This document shows, piece after piece, positions 14,711-47,140 of a DNA stretch of 64,000 bases. The stretch is taken from the NCBI GenBank assembly GCA_963070105.1, contig OY718804.1, positions 1,856,772 to 1,920,771 of the forward strand, written 5' to 3'. Source of the stretch: Litomosoides sigmodontis. Lineage: Eukaryota > Nematoda > Chromadorea > Rhabditida > Onchocercidae. The notes beneath the pieces were generated by a model that saw nothing but the letters and a program-made list of their open reading frames with translations, ran no database searches and was not told the DNA's origin. The position numbers and the translations under genes were made by a program. Each line of letters begins with the position of its first letter. The stretch's first letter is position 1.

Positions 14711-15932
14711 GATTGAATTATCAATTATTATTGGTGCTATCAGATATCACGCATTGATTCCTCACTTCCTTTTTTTCCCTCTTCTCCCTTTCTGTTCTTC
14801 GTCTTTCCTTTCTTTTCATTTGGTGAATTTTTAATAAATTTCAAGAAACCAAAAGTTTTATTAAATTGGTATTTTTAAGAGACGGAAGTATAAAGTGTAA
14901 AGTATTACATAGCTTAATATTTAATTAGCTTTAATAATTAGCTTAATATTTTTTAATTAATTAGTATCAATTAGCTTTATATATATACCTGTTATTTACT
15001 GATATTTAGGTATTTAGAACCATAATGTATATGCATGTGTGTGTGCATGTGTGTGATTTTTGAATTTTCACTTTGAGTTTCTTGACACGCTCTTAATTGA
15101 TAATTTATTTCAATTTTTAAACTTGAAAATTAATGAATTCATTTATTAATTGTGAATTCTGCTCGATTAAAAAAATAAAAACGAAGTTTTTTTTTCGCTT
15201 TGTTACATTTCATTAAAATGCCTACCAAACAGATCATTTGGACGCTGTTGTTTGGTTTGTGAAATGATTTTTGTAGTTATTAGATAAGTTAATAAATTAT
15301 GTATGCACAATTACATATCTAAAATTTGTAATAAAATTTAAAAATTGTTATTTTAGTTATTTAGTGTAATAGTCGGTTACCATTTCCTAGTGAAAGTTGG
15401 CAGCAATAAGCAAATAAAATTCATCCATAGAAACTCATAAAATTATAATCTTTCCTGCAAAAATAGCAAATTTTGATTATATTTGAATGCGTGCGATTTG
15501 CAAATTATATGTTGAAAATTGTGCTAAAACAAAGTTTCCTCGTTTTCCACTTCACAGCTCTCGTCACTCACTAAATAGGTATTGGCTGAAGCCAAAATAA
15601 AAGCCCAGTTTTGCTCTTTAAATTCTCAAATGGATTGGTGGTCATCCGGAAACAGCTTCACATTTCCTATAATCCACTGAAATGTGCTGCCGTAGTTACA
15701 AAGTTAAAATTATCAAAAATGAAATTATTTCGACTACTTAATTTACATTTATCAATTAGATAAGATCAAATAATGCATAACTTTCGGTAGCTAATTGATA
15801 AATTATTCAAATTGCGGTGATAAAATCGGATAACATGCTGATACGAATATGTGCTCAATCGATAATAATAAAAATTAAATTCGTTTTTTCCATTTTCCTA
15901 AAACAATCATCTCAGTTGTGCATGAAAATGAT

Positions 15933-16007
15933 GAATTTAATGCTTACTTTAAGCGAATTTAAAAATGTAAACGAATTTAATGCTTACTTTAAGCGAATTT
16001 AAAAATT
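15933..16007. repeat. 40-bp tandem repeat just upstream of the patched-related start
   Basis: A 40-base unit beginning gaatttaatgcttacttt occurs twice (15933-15972, then 15973-16007, the second truncated). It ends about 35 bases before the ATG at 16043. Confidence 0.9.
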
Positions 16008-16020
16008 TATTATTTAAGTG

Positions 16021-16042
16021 ATAATTTCAGAACAGAGAAATT
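16021..16042 (+). promoter_or_regulatory. trans-splice or internal acceptor before the patched-related start codon
   Basis: ataatttcag at 16021-16030 is a consensus nematode acceptor placed 12 bases before the ATG. A 5' UTR this short after an acceptor is typical of spliced-leader addition. The 12 bases (AAC AGA GAA ATT) are open and in frame with the ATG, so an upstream coding exon cannot be excluded. Confidence 0.5.
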
Positions 16043-36725
<20,683 letters not shown>

Positions 36726-36937
36726 AACTTTTGAAATAATTGAAAATAATTATCAGCAATAGCATTGCATGCACCTTTCTTTGTTTCCGTTTCATTAATC
36801 GTTGTTTCAGGATTGAATCATAGGATTCATCATGCCTACTTTTCTCAAATTAAGAAATATTAAAGTAATTAATAGTTTCTAAATGTCATATGTGATACAG
36901 AGGTTACTGTAGACAATATCGTATAGATTTATAACCG

Positions 36938-36943
36938 AATAAA
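36938..36943 (+). terminator. candidate poly(A) signal of the patched-related gene
   Basis: AATAAA about 210 bases after the TAA at 36723-36725; the first canonical hexamer seen downstream. Confidence 0.5.
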
Positions 36944-39900
36944 TATTCAATTAATATATCTGTTCTATTAATAGAAGTGAAAAGGAAATCGTTTATTTCA
37001 TTAAGTTATGTGACTGATATTATTTACAGTTTTCAAGCTAATTCCCAATGATCTTGGAAGCATTTAGTAATTTCCAAGCACTACCATATCAGACATAGCG
37101 ATAGAGATTACTGTGGACAGTATCGTGCAAATTAATGAATGTACCGGCTCCTAGCCTAACTAAAGCCTAACTAAATTTGAAAGATTTTATTAGATATTAA
37201 ATAAATTATTCCTCATTCTACTTTGCGTTTTGCTTCTTGAACGATACTGTAGAACGGTAGAATGCAATAATCGTTTTGATTATTAAAAAAAAAAAAGAAA
37301 AACGAATGAACTGATATTTCTATTATTTGTTCGTATGTCAGAAGTATTTGCTTATTTTGATTTCAAAACAAATTCATTTCCCGCAATTCTGTCAATATTG
37401 TCAATTTTTCATTTATCATATTCTCAGGTTATGAAAGAATTTTTTTTTTTTGGAATCTCTCGATCTCTAGCACAAAAATGGACCGCACTTTAAAACTATT
37501 TCATATGACAATATACACATGCTCTTCGTTTTTCGATTTACGAGAAGCAAATATTGCAGGTGTGTTGTTAGCTAATGATTAATTCAATGTTGACAAATTA
37601 TTACTATTAATTACTATTATTGTCAATTTCTGCCAGTGCCAAATTACCGTTTCTTTCATGCCATACCCTTGCTGCCATTAATTTAACGAGCATGTGATCT
37701 TGGTGATAATTTAATTTGAACCTCGCTTTTTTCACCCCTTTTTTTTTAAAAACATTTCGTTGGAAATTATGAAAATTTTTTAAATTCAAATTTAATAATA
37801 AAGCAGATGTGTGTCCGCGCCATATCTTTCAATCTTCAGTGCTCGCAAAAAAAAAGAATAAAATTTATTTGAAATTTCTGTTGAAATTGAAATGAACTTT
37901 GATTGTGAAGAAATTTTCGTCTTCAGTTATATTTTACACCGAAACTGCAAAGTTTTGATTTCCTAAAACGTACATCAGATATAGAGGGAATTTTTGTTTT
38001 TTCTGGAATTTTCGATTCGCATTTATTATCACTAATTTACTTTTCACATTTATTTTTGAGACGTTCTTTTTTTTTAATTCAAATTTACTTAATTTAGAGA
38101 GTTATTTCATTTCATTTCATTTTATAATTATTTGTTTTTGTTTCGTTTCAACAATGTTTAATTCTGTGGTTTTTTGTGAATGAGAAATTTGATTAATTAT
38201 AATTTGCTCATTTATTACTGATATGGCCATTTGACGTATGATGAAAATAGCCTTTCTATAAATGAAGTATAAATTTATCCTGAATTTATTCAAAGCTTCA
38301 CTAATTGTAATTGTATTTCAACAGCGTACATTATACGTTTTCAGTGGTACAATTCGCATCAGTTTTAACAAATGATAATTTTAAAATTAGTTTTACTGGT
38401 GCAAATCAAAAATAAATCGCTCTAGAATTAAATTTCAATTTTTATTAAAAAAAAACAGAGCAAAATTGAACATTTATTTGTACTACTAATTTATGGCTGT
38501 CAATTGTTGTGCGCATTTCGTTCTACGCGTAGTACGTACCTAAACGAGTTAGTTGTCAATTCAAAATATAATAATAAATTTTACTTCGTAATCATTATTA
38601 TTGTTCTTTTTTTTCGAAAAAAAATACAATAAGAAACGTGCAGGAGAAACCGGAAATAGAGTACAGCATCAGGAAATATAATAATAGCATATGTGCAATA
38701 TATTATGTACTTTTTATGAAATTCGCCAAAATTATATGCGTTTAAGGAAAATGAACAAAAAATTGATGGAGATTCAAGCAATATGATGATCACACGTAAC
38801 ACACACACATACACACGCATGCACACGTACGTATACGTATGCAAACACATATACACATATTACATGAACATATAAATGTATCCACAAATTACCACTAATA
38901 TTTAATCAGTGAATGAACGATTTATTTGCTATACATGAAATTCCACAATTTTAATTTGGAATTTTTCATTTTTTTTTTTTTAATTTTAAACTTTCAAGCA
39001 TTGAAAATATCAAAAAAAAAACATTAGAAGTATATTTTCCGATAGAGCGACAATATTTCACGGCCGCACCGCGAAATACTGTATTTTGAGAGTAATACAT
39101 GTGGAACCTATAAAAAAAGGTAGGTGAACAAAAAAAAAGGAATAAGATGGAACAAATAAATTAATTTAATTTAGTTATTTTAAAACAATTATTTTAAGTT
39201 TCAAAAAAAGATCAAATTTTATTAAATAATACTTTACAAAAAGAAATGAATGAAAATGATTGCAAAATTCATTTTTGCAAAATCAAAAAAAAACCAAAAG
39301 AAAACGAAACAAAACAAAATGATTTTCCTTTCACAAATCACTGAAAATTAAATTATTAAATAAAGCATTGAATTAAATTATTAAATATTGAACAAAAATA
39401 GCTCTGTTGCACATAGCTGCTCTTCCGGAATCATCAAAATTATGGGAAATGATTGAAATTGTTAAATTCGAGAGCAAAAGGAACAAATTTGATTGATGAA
39501 CTGAATGAAATGGAGGAGAAAAGAGAAAGAAACAAAAAAAACAAAGCAAAAAACGAGAGATGAAAGCAATTTGAAAAATTGGTCTGTAGCAATTGAATGA
39601 ATGATAGTAACTATTTGTGCAAACAAATTTCATTCAAAAAAAAATCATTTAAATACACCGAAAGAAGTGGAAATTTAAAAAGGAAAGAAGTTACGTGAAG
39701 TTAACAAAATATGAATAAAAATCGAGCGAGCAAAATGAGAATGTGTTTTTTGGTTTTTTTCCCACTTAGCATAAAAGTTAGTGACAAAAAAGAGTGAGTG
39801 GAAAATTTTCATGAAATGTAATCAAAAATTAATCAAAAATTTTAATTCAATGAAAAAGGAAAAAAAATAAATTAGGGATAAAGCGGAAAAAAAACAACGG

Positions 39901-41075
39901 GAAGTAAATTGTTAAAGCCAAATAGGTAATAATGATATCAATAAGTAATAATAATTACTGTTCAATTAATAATAATTACTATTCAATTAATAATAATTAC
40001 TATTCAATCAATAACGCTTACTACATACAATAGTAGTAAGCATAACTTTTTACATGGAGAAGTGGCTAAAATTTCCAAGAATTCATTGCTGGTTAGCAAA
40101 TCAACCACTTTTTCAAAGTTTTATTTGCAACCTAAAAATTAATTTTTACAAAATTTCTTTTTTTTAAATGCTTAAAAGCACATCTGCTGCATATGTGCGT
40201 GGTCGTTGCGCGTGTGTGCGTGTGTGTTGCGCAATAAGTAGGAAGAAAGAGTGAGAGGGAAGAAATGCTACGCAATAAAGAAAACAATCCTCACATTAAG
40301 AGTTTCCTTGAAAAAAAAAAACTTTTTTCTTTAAGAATGATAATTTAGAAAATGGGAAATTTATTTGAAAGATGGAAATTTGCAATTTTCGTTAGCAATG
40401 AAAAAATAAATTATTATTATTGCTATTAATAATTTTCTCATTTTCATTAAAATAACTCCACTGATTTGCTCTTCGTTTTTCTTTCTTTGCTTTCTGTTTT
40501 TTTACTGTAAAATAATAGCTTTAAAGTAAAATCAACAAAAGCATTTAAAATTTGCAAAACTTTTGTTAAAAAAAAAAGCGAAGAGAAAAAGAGGAGCTGA
40601 ATGAAGTTATTTCCATTTCTATTCACGATCATTCTCTTTAATTTTCATTAGTTTTCCCTCTCTCTCTCTCTCTCTCTCCCTCTTTCTTTCTTTCTTTCTT
40701 TTTCTTCATTTCTGAAAGCGATGAATGCTTTTTGGTCAATATTTTAAACACGAAATTAACTTGAAATGAAAAGAATTACTCATACAAATATTGTTTCAGT
40801 TCTTATTAGACGAAGTTTTTTTTTTTTAACGAATGAATATTTAATCATAATTGTTATCATTTACAATTATGATAATAATCGTTGAATGTGTTGTACCTTA
40901 TCATCTTTCTTTACTCTCATTATCTCTCAGTGGAATACTTTTCATTTCAAACATTGCCAATTTCTCCTGTATATTTAATCATCTGTTTTTTTTTTGTTCC
41001 TCGTTTCAGAGATACCGTAATTTCAACAATTACACATATTTTGTTTGCAATTTAGCGCAAATGCCGTCCTCACTG
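36944..41075. other. convergent spacer, no gene seen
   Basis: AT-rich DNA between the 3' ends of the patched-related and FGF genes. It contains a 21-bp triple tandem repeat (39947-40012), a CT run (40657-40690) and many A/T homopolymers. No exon chain is supported. A minus-strand open frame at 37607-37789 is considered under rejected items. Confidence 0.6.
39947..40012. repeat. 21-bp tandem repeat, three copies
   Basis: The unit taataataattactattcaa is repeated about three times with one substitution, followed by a short inverted motif (cttactac ... gtagtaag). Confidence 0.85.
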
Positions 41076-41081
41076 TTTATT
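41076..41081 (-). terminator. candidate poly(A) signal of the FGF gene
   Basis: AATAAA on the minus strand, 35 bases after the FGF stop codon at 41116-41118. Confidence 0.6.
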
Positions 41082-41115
41082 TTCAGCGCAATTGTCGCAC
41101 TCATTGTTCATGTTG

Positions 41116-42369
41116 CTATAATTGCTCTTTGTATGCATTAGCACGTTTTAATTCAAGCTCTTGTCGTCGTCGTTGTCGTTGCCGCTCTTCACGCTCCAAA
41201 CGATTTTTCCTTCGCCTTCTCCTATTATTGAAAATTTTCTTTTTTTTTGGACTACAAAAATTTCACTATTCACACTTATTGAAATTAATAGTAATGGAAA
41301 AATCAAATATTCCTATTTTTATAAAAAAAATATTTCCTATTTTTCATTATTTTATACTGAAGAAAAAAAAAATTTTTTTTTTGAAATTGATAAATGAAAT
41401 TGATAAAAGAATGAAATTGATAAAAGACAATATGAAATTGATAAAAGAATTGCTAAATTCTTCCCTTCAAAATATTAAAAGTAATTACAAAGTGAGTACC
41501 TCTGAATGTCATTTCGTTCCTCACGTGACATTTTACGTGTACCATCACTTGTACGTCGTTGAGCTGCTATCCAACGTGCCATTTCAATTGGTGAATATTG
41601 TCGTGTAAGTGGTAGCTTTGGCGGATGCTGCTCCAATGTACCCGGCAATATGTCATGCAAACTTTTTGGCAACGGTGGCTTATCACTATCATTATCACGT
41701 GTATAATGTGTTAGATAATCTATAAAAAATGGAATTTTATAATTTTATAAAAAATTAAAAATTGTTGATTGTATTCTTTTTTTGATAAGTTTTTCTTTTT
41801 TTTGCATTTCTTAATAATTTTAATGTTCATTTTAATGTTATCAAAATTAAAACTAAATTGTAATTATTATTGTTAGTGAAAGTTAAATAAAATCTTGTAA
41901 AATTAATCAAAAATTTCGATCTAAAAATTTATCTAATAATACAGGCATATACGACACAAAAAATGAAAAATTGTTGATTGCATTTTTGTTGTTGATAAGT
42001 TTTTCCTTTCTTTCTTCTTTTTTTCGCATTTCTTAATAATTTCAATGTCCATTTTAACGTTATCAAAATTAAAACTAAATTGTAATTACTATTGTTTGTG
42101 AAAGTCAAAGAAAGTCTTGTAAAATCAATCAAAAATTTCGATCTAAAAATTTATCTAATAATACAGACATATACGACACACATACGCATACGCATAATTT
42201 TATTTACCGTAGCGATTAGGTTGAATGATTTGTGTTTTCGACAAATGAATGGAACTATCATCATCTGCACGATTGTACGAATAGCCATTCAGGTTAGCGC
42301 TATCCGATTCGTCATCAAAGTGTACAACAAGAAAGTGTGACGATTTTCGACGCTTACGTGAATATTTAC
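41116..42369 (-). CDS. let-756: FGF gene: C-terminal strand and basic extension
   Basis: Exon 42369-42208 begins GKYSRKRRKSSHFLVVHFDD, the last core strand with its heparin-binding basic run, then an Asp/Ser-rich linker. Exon 41719-41500 encodes DYLTHYTRDNDSDKPPLP, then LPGTLEQHPPKLPLTRQYSP and RWIAAQRRTSDGTRKMS. Exon 41221-41116 encodes RRRRKNRLEREERQRQRRR and LELKRANAYKEQL before the stop. The Arg-rich end could act as a nuclear localisation signal or a short charged helix. The splice phases 1, 1, 2 are mutually consistent. Confidence 0.8.
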
Positions 42370-44020
42370 CTGTAAGTTAGATTCACTCATTAGAACTGTG
42401 TATTCACCAGGAAACATCGATAAGTAAATGTGTGATTGGTTTTGTTGAAAAATGGAAAATAAAGGAGTGAAATTTAAATGTAAATAATGAATACTTAGCT
42501 ATAAATGTTTAAAAGTGAAATTTGTAAAGTGAAATAAAGGAAAGAAAAAACAAAAGTGAAATTTGTACAATACGGATTAATGGAATAATTTGCGCAAAAA
42601 AAATTGTGCAAATAATTAAATGAATTACCTTGTAAAGTGAAATAAAGGAAAAAAACAAAAGTGAAATTTGTACAACACGGATTAATGGAATAATTTGCGC
42701 AAAAAAATTGTGCAAATAATTAAATAAATTTCCTTGCAAGGTGAAATAAAGGAAAAAAAAACAAAAGTGAAAATTGTACAACACGGATTAATGGAATAAT
42801 TTGCGCAAAAAAATTGTGTAAATATTTAAATAAATTTCCAACTTTTTCTTTTTCATTTAATTGAGTAAATGCTAAACAGTTTGTTCTAATTTCTCTCAGC
42901 TTAAAACAGCACCCTTCAATAGTAGTAATAATATTAATAGTAGTAATAGTAATAACAATGATAATAATATAGTCATAATAATAATGATAATAATAACAGT
43001 AATATTACTAATAGTAACAGTACTAGCAAATGATAGTAATAAAATGCGGATAACGGTAATGATAATGATAACGATAATGATAGTAACAGTAACCAGTAAA
43101 TGAAATAATATTAGAAATGCTGATGATAGTAATAATAGTGTTAATAATAATAGTTATTGCAATCTCTCTCTCTCTCTCTCTCCCTCTCTCCCTCTCTGTA
43201 TATACACATATGATCCATTTTTTCTGCATTGAAATGTTAGGAGGAAAAAGAGATTTGATAACGTAACTGATTAATTAGACGTACCTTTACGTGGTCGGCC
43301 CGTCTTTCGTAATGAGATATACCAAGGTTTCTTTGGTGTACCATATGTACAAGAAGAATATAAATTATAATAATTTTCAAGCATTTCCTCCATGAAAACA
43401 CATTCCATTGAATAATTCTGTTGCAACTAAAACTAATAATACATTTTTACAATTTCAGAAAGTAATATCGTACGTGTAAATTAGTACCATCCTACCTAGA
43501 GAAATGCTAGTATTAGATGAGAAAATCTTTTTAATTCATATAACTAATAGCTTTTTTTTTAACTTTAAATTTCAAATAAAATGCAGGTAAAGTTTGCAAC
43601 TAAAATTTAATTCTAATTATTAACTTATTTCTTCACTTTCAAATACTTCAATTATTAAACATTTTTTTTTTGCAAACATTAATAATATTGTGCTGCGTGT
43701 ATAAAATTATGCAATGAAATGAATTTTATTTATGAAACAAACCGGAGCGTACAATCGACCTTCACGGTCCATGCATAAATAACGTTGTGATTCACGTCCA
43801 CGTATACTTACCAATCCAAATGCAACCGATATGAATTCCAATATACCTTTAAAGAATATGTAAAAGGAATTAAAAGCAGAAGTGACAGTGTGTTGCAATT
43901 ATTAGTCACATTTTAAAAAAAAAAATTACTAGAAAGTAAATTAAAGTTGAAATGCTTAATAAATCATTTATGGATGTGCGTACGTGTATGTTTGTACACG
44001 TGCGTGTGTGTGTGTGTGTG

Positions 44021-44076
<56 letters not shown>

Positions 44077-46374
44077 TCCCATAATATTGCCCCTAATTCT
44101 TGCAACGTTAAATTTCAGTAATGCTTTTGAACGTTACTAATTTCATCTCATTAATTTTTTATAATTTCTAATTTGTTCTGTGTTTTAATTTGTTTTGTAA
44201 TTTGCAAGTAATTTGTAATTTAATTCGCAATTTAATTTGTAATTCTATTTCATAATTTGTAATTTGAATTTTTGAAATATAATGACTAATATGGACTATT
44301 TGAATTTGATTACTGTTAGTATTTAATGAAATTTTTTGGTACAATTTAATCGTAATGAATGAAAACTTTTTTGGGGAATAAAAATAACATACTGAATCGA
44401 CTATTTTCTAAACGTGTACCACGTACGTATTCTGGCCTTGACAGGTCATTTGTTTTAGCTTCATATTCAGCCGTACGTTTATCCAAGATTTCCACCCACG
44501 TACCGGAACGACAAAACAGAGCTCCTTCTCGATGAGGGCCATCACTCCTAAGATGAAAAAACTTCCAATTTGATTACGAAACGATAAAAGAAATTAATTA
44601 CCTGATAACACTGATAAAATATGAATTATCGATACAGCCCTCTCGTATAATGCATTTCTATTCAAATTTTCAATTGTACGTCATTTACAAATTCAAGTTT
44701 CCATATTCTATTAATTATCAAAAGGATAATAAAATGAAAGGTGCACTGCCATTCCGTATGATACATTACATTTACACGTCATTCGGTATAAAATTTTTTT
44801 AATTTTATCTACGTTTTTTTTTTAATTTTCAAAATTACAAGTAAATATTAAAAATTTTCGATAGGCAAAGCTTTTATTTTATTTTGAGGGAAATTTTAGT
44901 CCTCCTAAATACGAAAAATTTTTTTACAGTTTAAATTATATTGAAATAAAAGTTAGCATAACGGAGAAAAAAAAAGACCGTGTAAAAAGCGTACCGCGGT
45001 AGGAATCGTCGAGTATGCCTGGTGTACCTGAGTTGTTGAGCTTGTCGAGCGCAGTTAGCTAGTAAATTTGATGTAAGATAATTAGTTGATGGTAGTAAAT
45101 TTAGTGTTAAAGATGATGATGCGGCAGCAGCAGCGGCAGCGGCAGCGGCGGCAACAGAAGAAGCAGCGCTAAAAGATGGATGAAAATTTGATGATAGAGG
45201 AGGAGTAGGCGTAGGAGTGATACCACCAATTGTTGCTATATCATTCATCGACGGTGAAAACAAATCACCTGACCACCGGTTATTGCCTTTGATCGCCGAT
45301 GAAAAATACAGACCTGAAAAAAAAAGGAAAAAAATGGATTTAATAAATCTTTTGTACGACATTAAATTAAAAAGATCGTAAATTAAATTACTCATCAAAG
45401 CGAACAATTAAATATCTAATATTAAATAACTGTGATAATTTTAATGAAATTGCGTTAAGCTATGAGTCATTTGGAATAGCAAAATACGTGTATGCATTAA
45501 TTTCATTAATGATAATTAACGATTAAACAAAATTTTAATTTTCCCAGAACTAACAAAAAGGACAAGTTAAATTACAATGCATTATGTATTGAAATAAATA
45601 TTTGCATTAACAATTGATAATTATTCATTTTATCCATCCTATATAATATGACAAACTGCAAAATGAAAATGATGAAATTGCTTTTTTTTTAAAAAAAAAA
45701 GAACGCTTAAAATTTAGAGCTGAAGTGTATAATTAATAATTTTATATCATTTAATCGAAAATTTTCTGAAGTGTATAATTTAATATTCCACTTAAAAAAA
45801 TTACAAACTATATAAAAAAATTCACCAAAAAATTCACCAAACACCCTGAATCATTCAAAAAAAGTACATCCAGTAAGTTCTAGGCTGAAACGATTGCAGA
45901 CGTGGATAACATTCAGTAAATCTGAACTGCAAATTAAATGCAAGCGTAAAAACGTGGAAAAATAGCGCAAACATGCGTAAATCATACAAATCATAACGTA
46001 AGTTTACCGGAATTATCGCTTTCCGATCCAGTATTGTAACGAACGTCGTCTTGGCCGATGGTTGCTGCGGAATGCAATAAAATCGAAAATGCTTGATGAT
46101 TGTGATTACGATTACGATTACGATGATAATGATGATGATGATGACGATGATTATGTTGATAACGATGTTGATTAGAATGGTATTGCTGTTGATGATGATG
46201 ATGATTATTCAGTGGTAATCCGAATAATGTTATCTCAGTTAATAAGGTGGACAGAATTAGAATGAAATGGCAATAAGCCAACGATGCTGCTTGTTCCGTT
46301 TTGTTTAACTTTAATTGTAATCTCACAAAAATGTCTATTATGTAAATGTTCCACAAATTATTATTATTATTGTT

Positions 46375-46434
<60 letters not shown>

Positions 46435-46522
46435 GCTGTTGTTGTTACACCAACACCAACGATTGCAATTGCACGGTAGCAATGCCTTCGATTTCAAATG
46501 ATAATGGAGTAAAAAAAAAGCA
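41116..46522 (-). CDS. let-756: fibroblast growth factor, LET-756 type (5' end incomplete)
   Basis: Minus-strand exons in phase: a 5' exon ending at 46009, then 45313-45028, 44547-44393, 43846-43743, 43426-43285, 42369-42208, 41719-41500 and 41221-41116, with stop TAG at 41118-41116. From the base at 46009 onward this gives about 391 residues. The centre is an unmistakable FGF beta-trefoil of the FGF9-like kind. In C. elegans the LET-756 ligand signals through the EGL-15 receptor in fluid balance, guidance and larval development; that role is inferred by family. LET-756 is also a long FGF (about 425 residues) with a basic C-terminus, whereas EGL-17 is short, so LET-756 is the better match. 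The true start codon was not found. Confidence 0.85.
41757..42180. repeat. diverged tandem duplication, about 210-bp units, in an FGF intron
   Basis: Copy 1 (about 41757-41956) and copy 2 (about 41964-42180) share aaattgttgattg at the start and tttcgatctaaaaatttatc near the end, with scattered substitutions and small indels between. They fill most of the FGF intron 41720-42207. Confidence 0.9.
42526..42840. repeat. tandem repeat of about 105 bp, three copies, in an FGF intron
   Basis: Units start near 42526, 42632 and 42738, each containing acggattaatggaataattt and aagtgaaataaagg. Differences are mainly in A-run length and a few substitutions. They lie in the FGF intron 42370-43284. Confidence 0.9.
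42918..43155. repeat. degenerate AAT/AGT trinucleotide tract
   Basis: Mixed AGT, AAT and GAT triplets in the same FGF intron, followed by a CT run (43164-43198). Confidence 0.85.
43285..44547 (-). CDS. let-756: FGF gene: beta-trefoil core exons
   Basis: Exon 44547-44393 gives GALFCRSGTWVEILDKR (first strands) and ends LENSRF. Exon 43846-43743 gives ILEFISVAFGLVSIRGRES and RYLCMDREGRLYAP, the FGF signature. Exon 43426-43285 gives ECVFMEEMLENYYNLYSS and PWYISLRKTGRPRKG, with the conserved Cys and the N-Y-Y-N-x-Y-x-S motif. Compared with vertebrate FGF9, about 13 extra residues (around AEYEAKTNDLSRPE) sit in the loop between the second and third strands. Confidence 0.93.
44003..44073. repeat. 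(GT)n microsatellite in an FGF intron
   Basis: GT run with one C interruption near 44027, in the intron between the two core exons 43846-43743 and 44547-44393. Confidence 0.95.
45028..46522 (-). CDS. let-756: FGF gene: low-complexity N-terminal region
   Basis: Exon 45313-45028 reads GLYFSSAIKGNNRWSGDLFS, then PTPTPPL, an eleven-Ala run and LNLLPSTNYLTSNLLANCAR. The preceding exon ends at 46009 (phase 1, gtaaac donor) with SAATIGQDDVRYNTGSESDN. Going 5' its open frame contains His/Asn/Arg repeats, a hydrophobic stretch (ASLAYCHFILILSTLLTEI) that might act as an internal signal, and a poly-Asn tract encoded by the TTG array. A possible acceptor lies at 46523-46530. No in-frame ATG is present upstream in this exon. 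Either a further 5' exon exists, or translation starts at the Met in the 45313 exon. Confidence 0.55.
46357..46446. repeat. (TTG)n array, possibly coding for poly-Asn on the minus strand
   Basis: About 20 pure TTG units (46377-46434) with TTA and CTG variants at the edges. On the minus strand in the FGF frame it reads AAC codons. Confidence 0.9.
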
Positions 46523-46696
46523 CTGAGAATAACAGTATCAATGCTTTTAGCAATAGCAGTTCTAATACTAATTGTATTAGTAATATAAATTGTTGTAGTG
46601 GTAGTGGTTGTTGCTGTTGTTGTTGTTGTTGTTGCAGTTGCAGTTGCAGTTGTTGTTTGTCTAGCAAAATGCTAGTAAAAGTTATCGTTTTAAAAG

Positions 46697-46719
46697 TTGG
46701 GGCCTTACGGCCCCCAATA
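46697..46719. other. GC-rich hairpin
   Basis: TTGGGGCC TTAC GGCCCCCAA forms a stem of about eight pairs with a 4-base loop and one extra C. It stands out in strongly AT-rich surroundings. Confidence 0.6.
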
Positions 46720-46967
46720 AATTAATCGATTGTTTAAATGCGCAATTTGCCAATTTATCAATAATTGTTAATATTTGAGGAAAAAAATTTCCTTTTTTCC
46801 TTCTTTATGTAATTAAAAAATTATGCTTTTCCTCCTCTTCTTTCTTCTTTTTGGAATAGAATACTGTAGCGATGACAGTAATTGCAATTGCAAATCGTTC
46901 CACGTTTTCCGATTAGCAGTAGGATCTTAATTAAAGCTAAATTAATTACGAAAAAAATTTGAGTATA

Positions 46968-47140
46968 GTAGTAGTGGTAGTAGTAGTAGTAGTAGTACTA
47001 GTAATAAATAATGAGTGATAATTTCGTATTATATGATGAAATTGTTGAAGAATTGGAGCCAGAATTGAATTTGGAAATCCTAATTTAATTCCATTCAAAT
47101 CACGCTGCAGCCCTCTTGATCGTACGCAAAATTCCGACAC
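46968..47140 (-). other. exon-like segment upstream of the FGF gene
   Basis: On the minus strand a strong acceptor (ttttttttcag, 47150-47141) is followed by an open frame starting VSEFCVRSRGLQRDLNGIK and running about 47 residues into a TAG/CTA microsatellite. No clear donor is visible. It could be an upstream FGF exon or an unrelated remnant. Confidence 0.25.

Larger units (their letters stand above)
5887..16023. other. long gene-poor spacer
   Basis: About 10 kb of AT-rich DNA with no exon chain I can support. It contains GT arrays (6984-7043, 8975-9040), a short CA run near 8310-8345, a poly-G/GA tract (11666-11698), tandem duplications (10609-10664, 12633-12690, 12862-13180) and an AT-alternating region (14190-14710). 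It probably includes the 5' regulatory region of the patched-related gene. A tiny possible exon at 8748-8764 is noted separately. Confidence 0.6.

Noticed and set aside
37607..37789. Minus-strand 60-codon frame with moderately coding-like sequence (HMLVKLMAARVWHERNG)
   Set aside because: There is no start context or acceptor, it lies in the spacer between two gene ends and has no homology I recognise. It is kept only as a weak orphan candidate.
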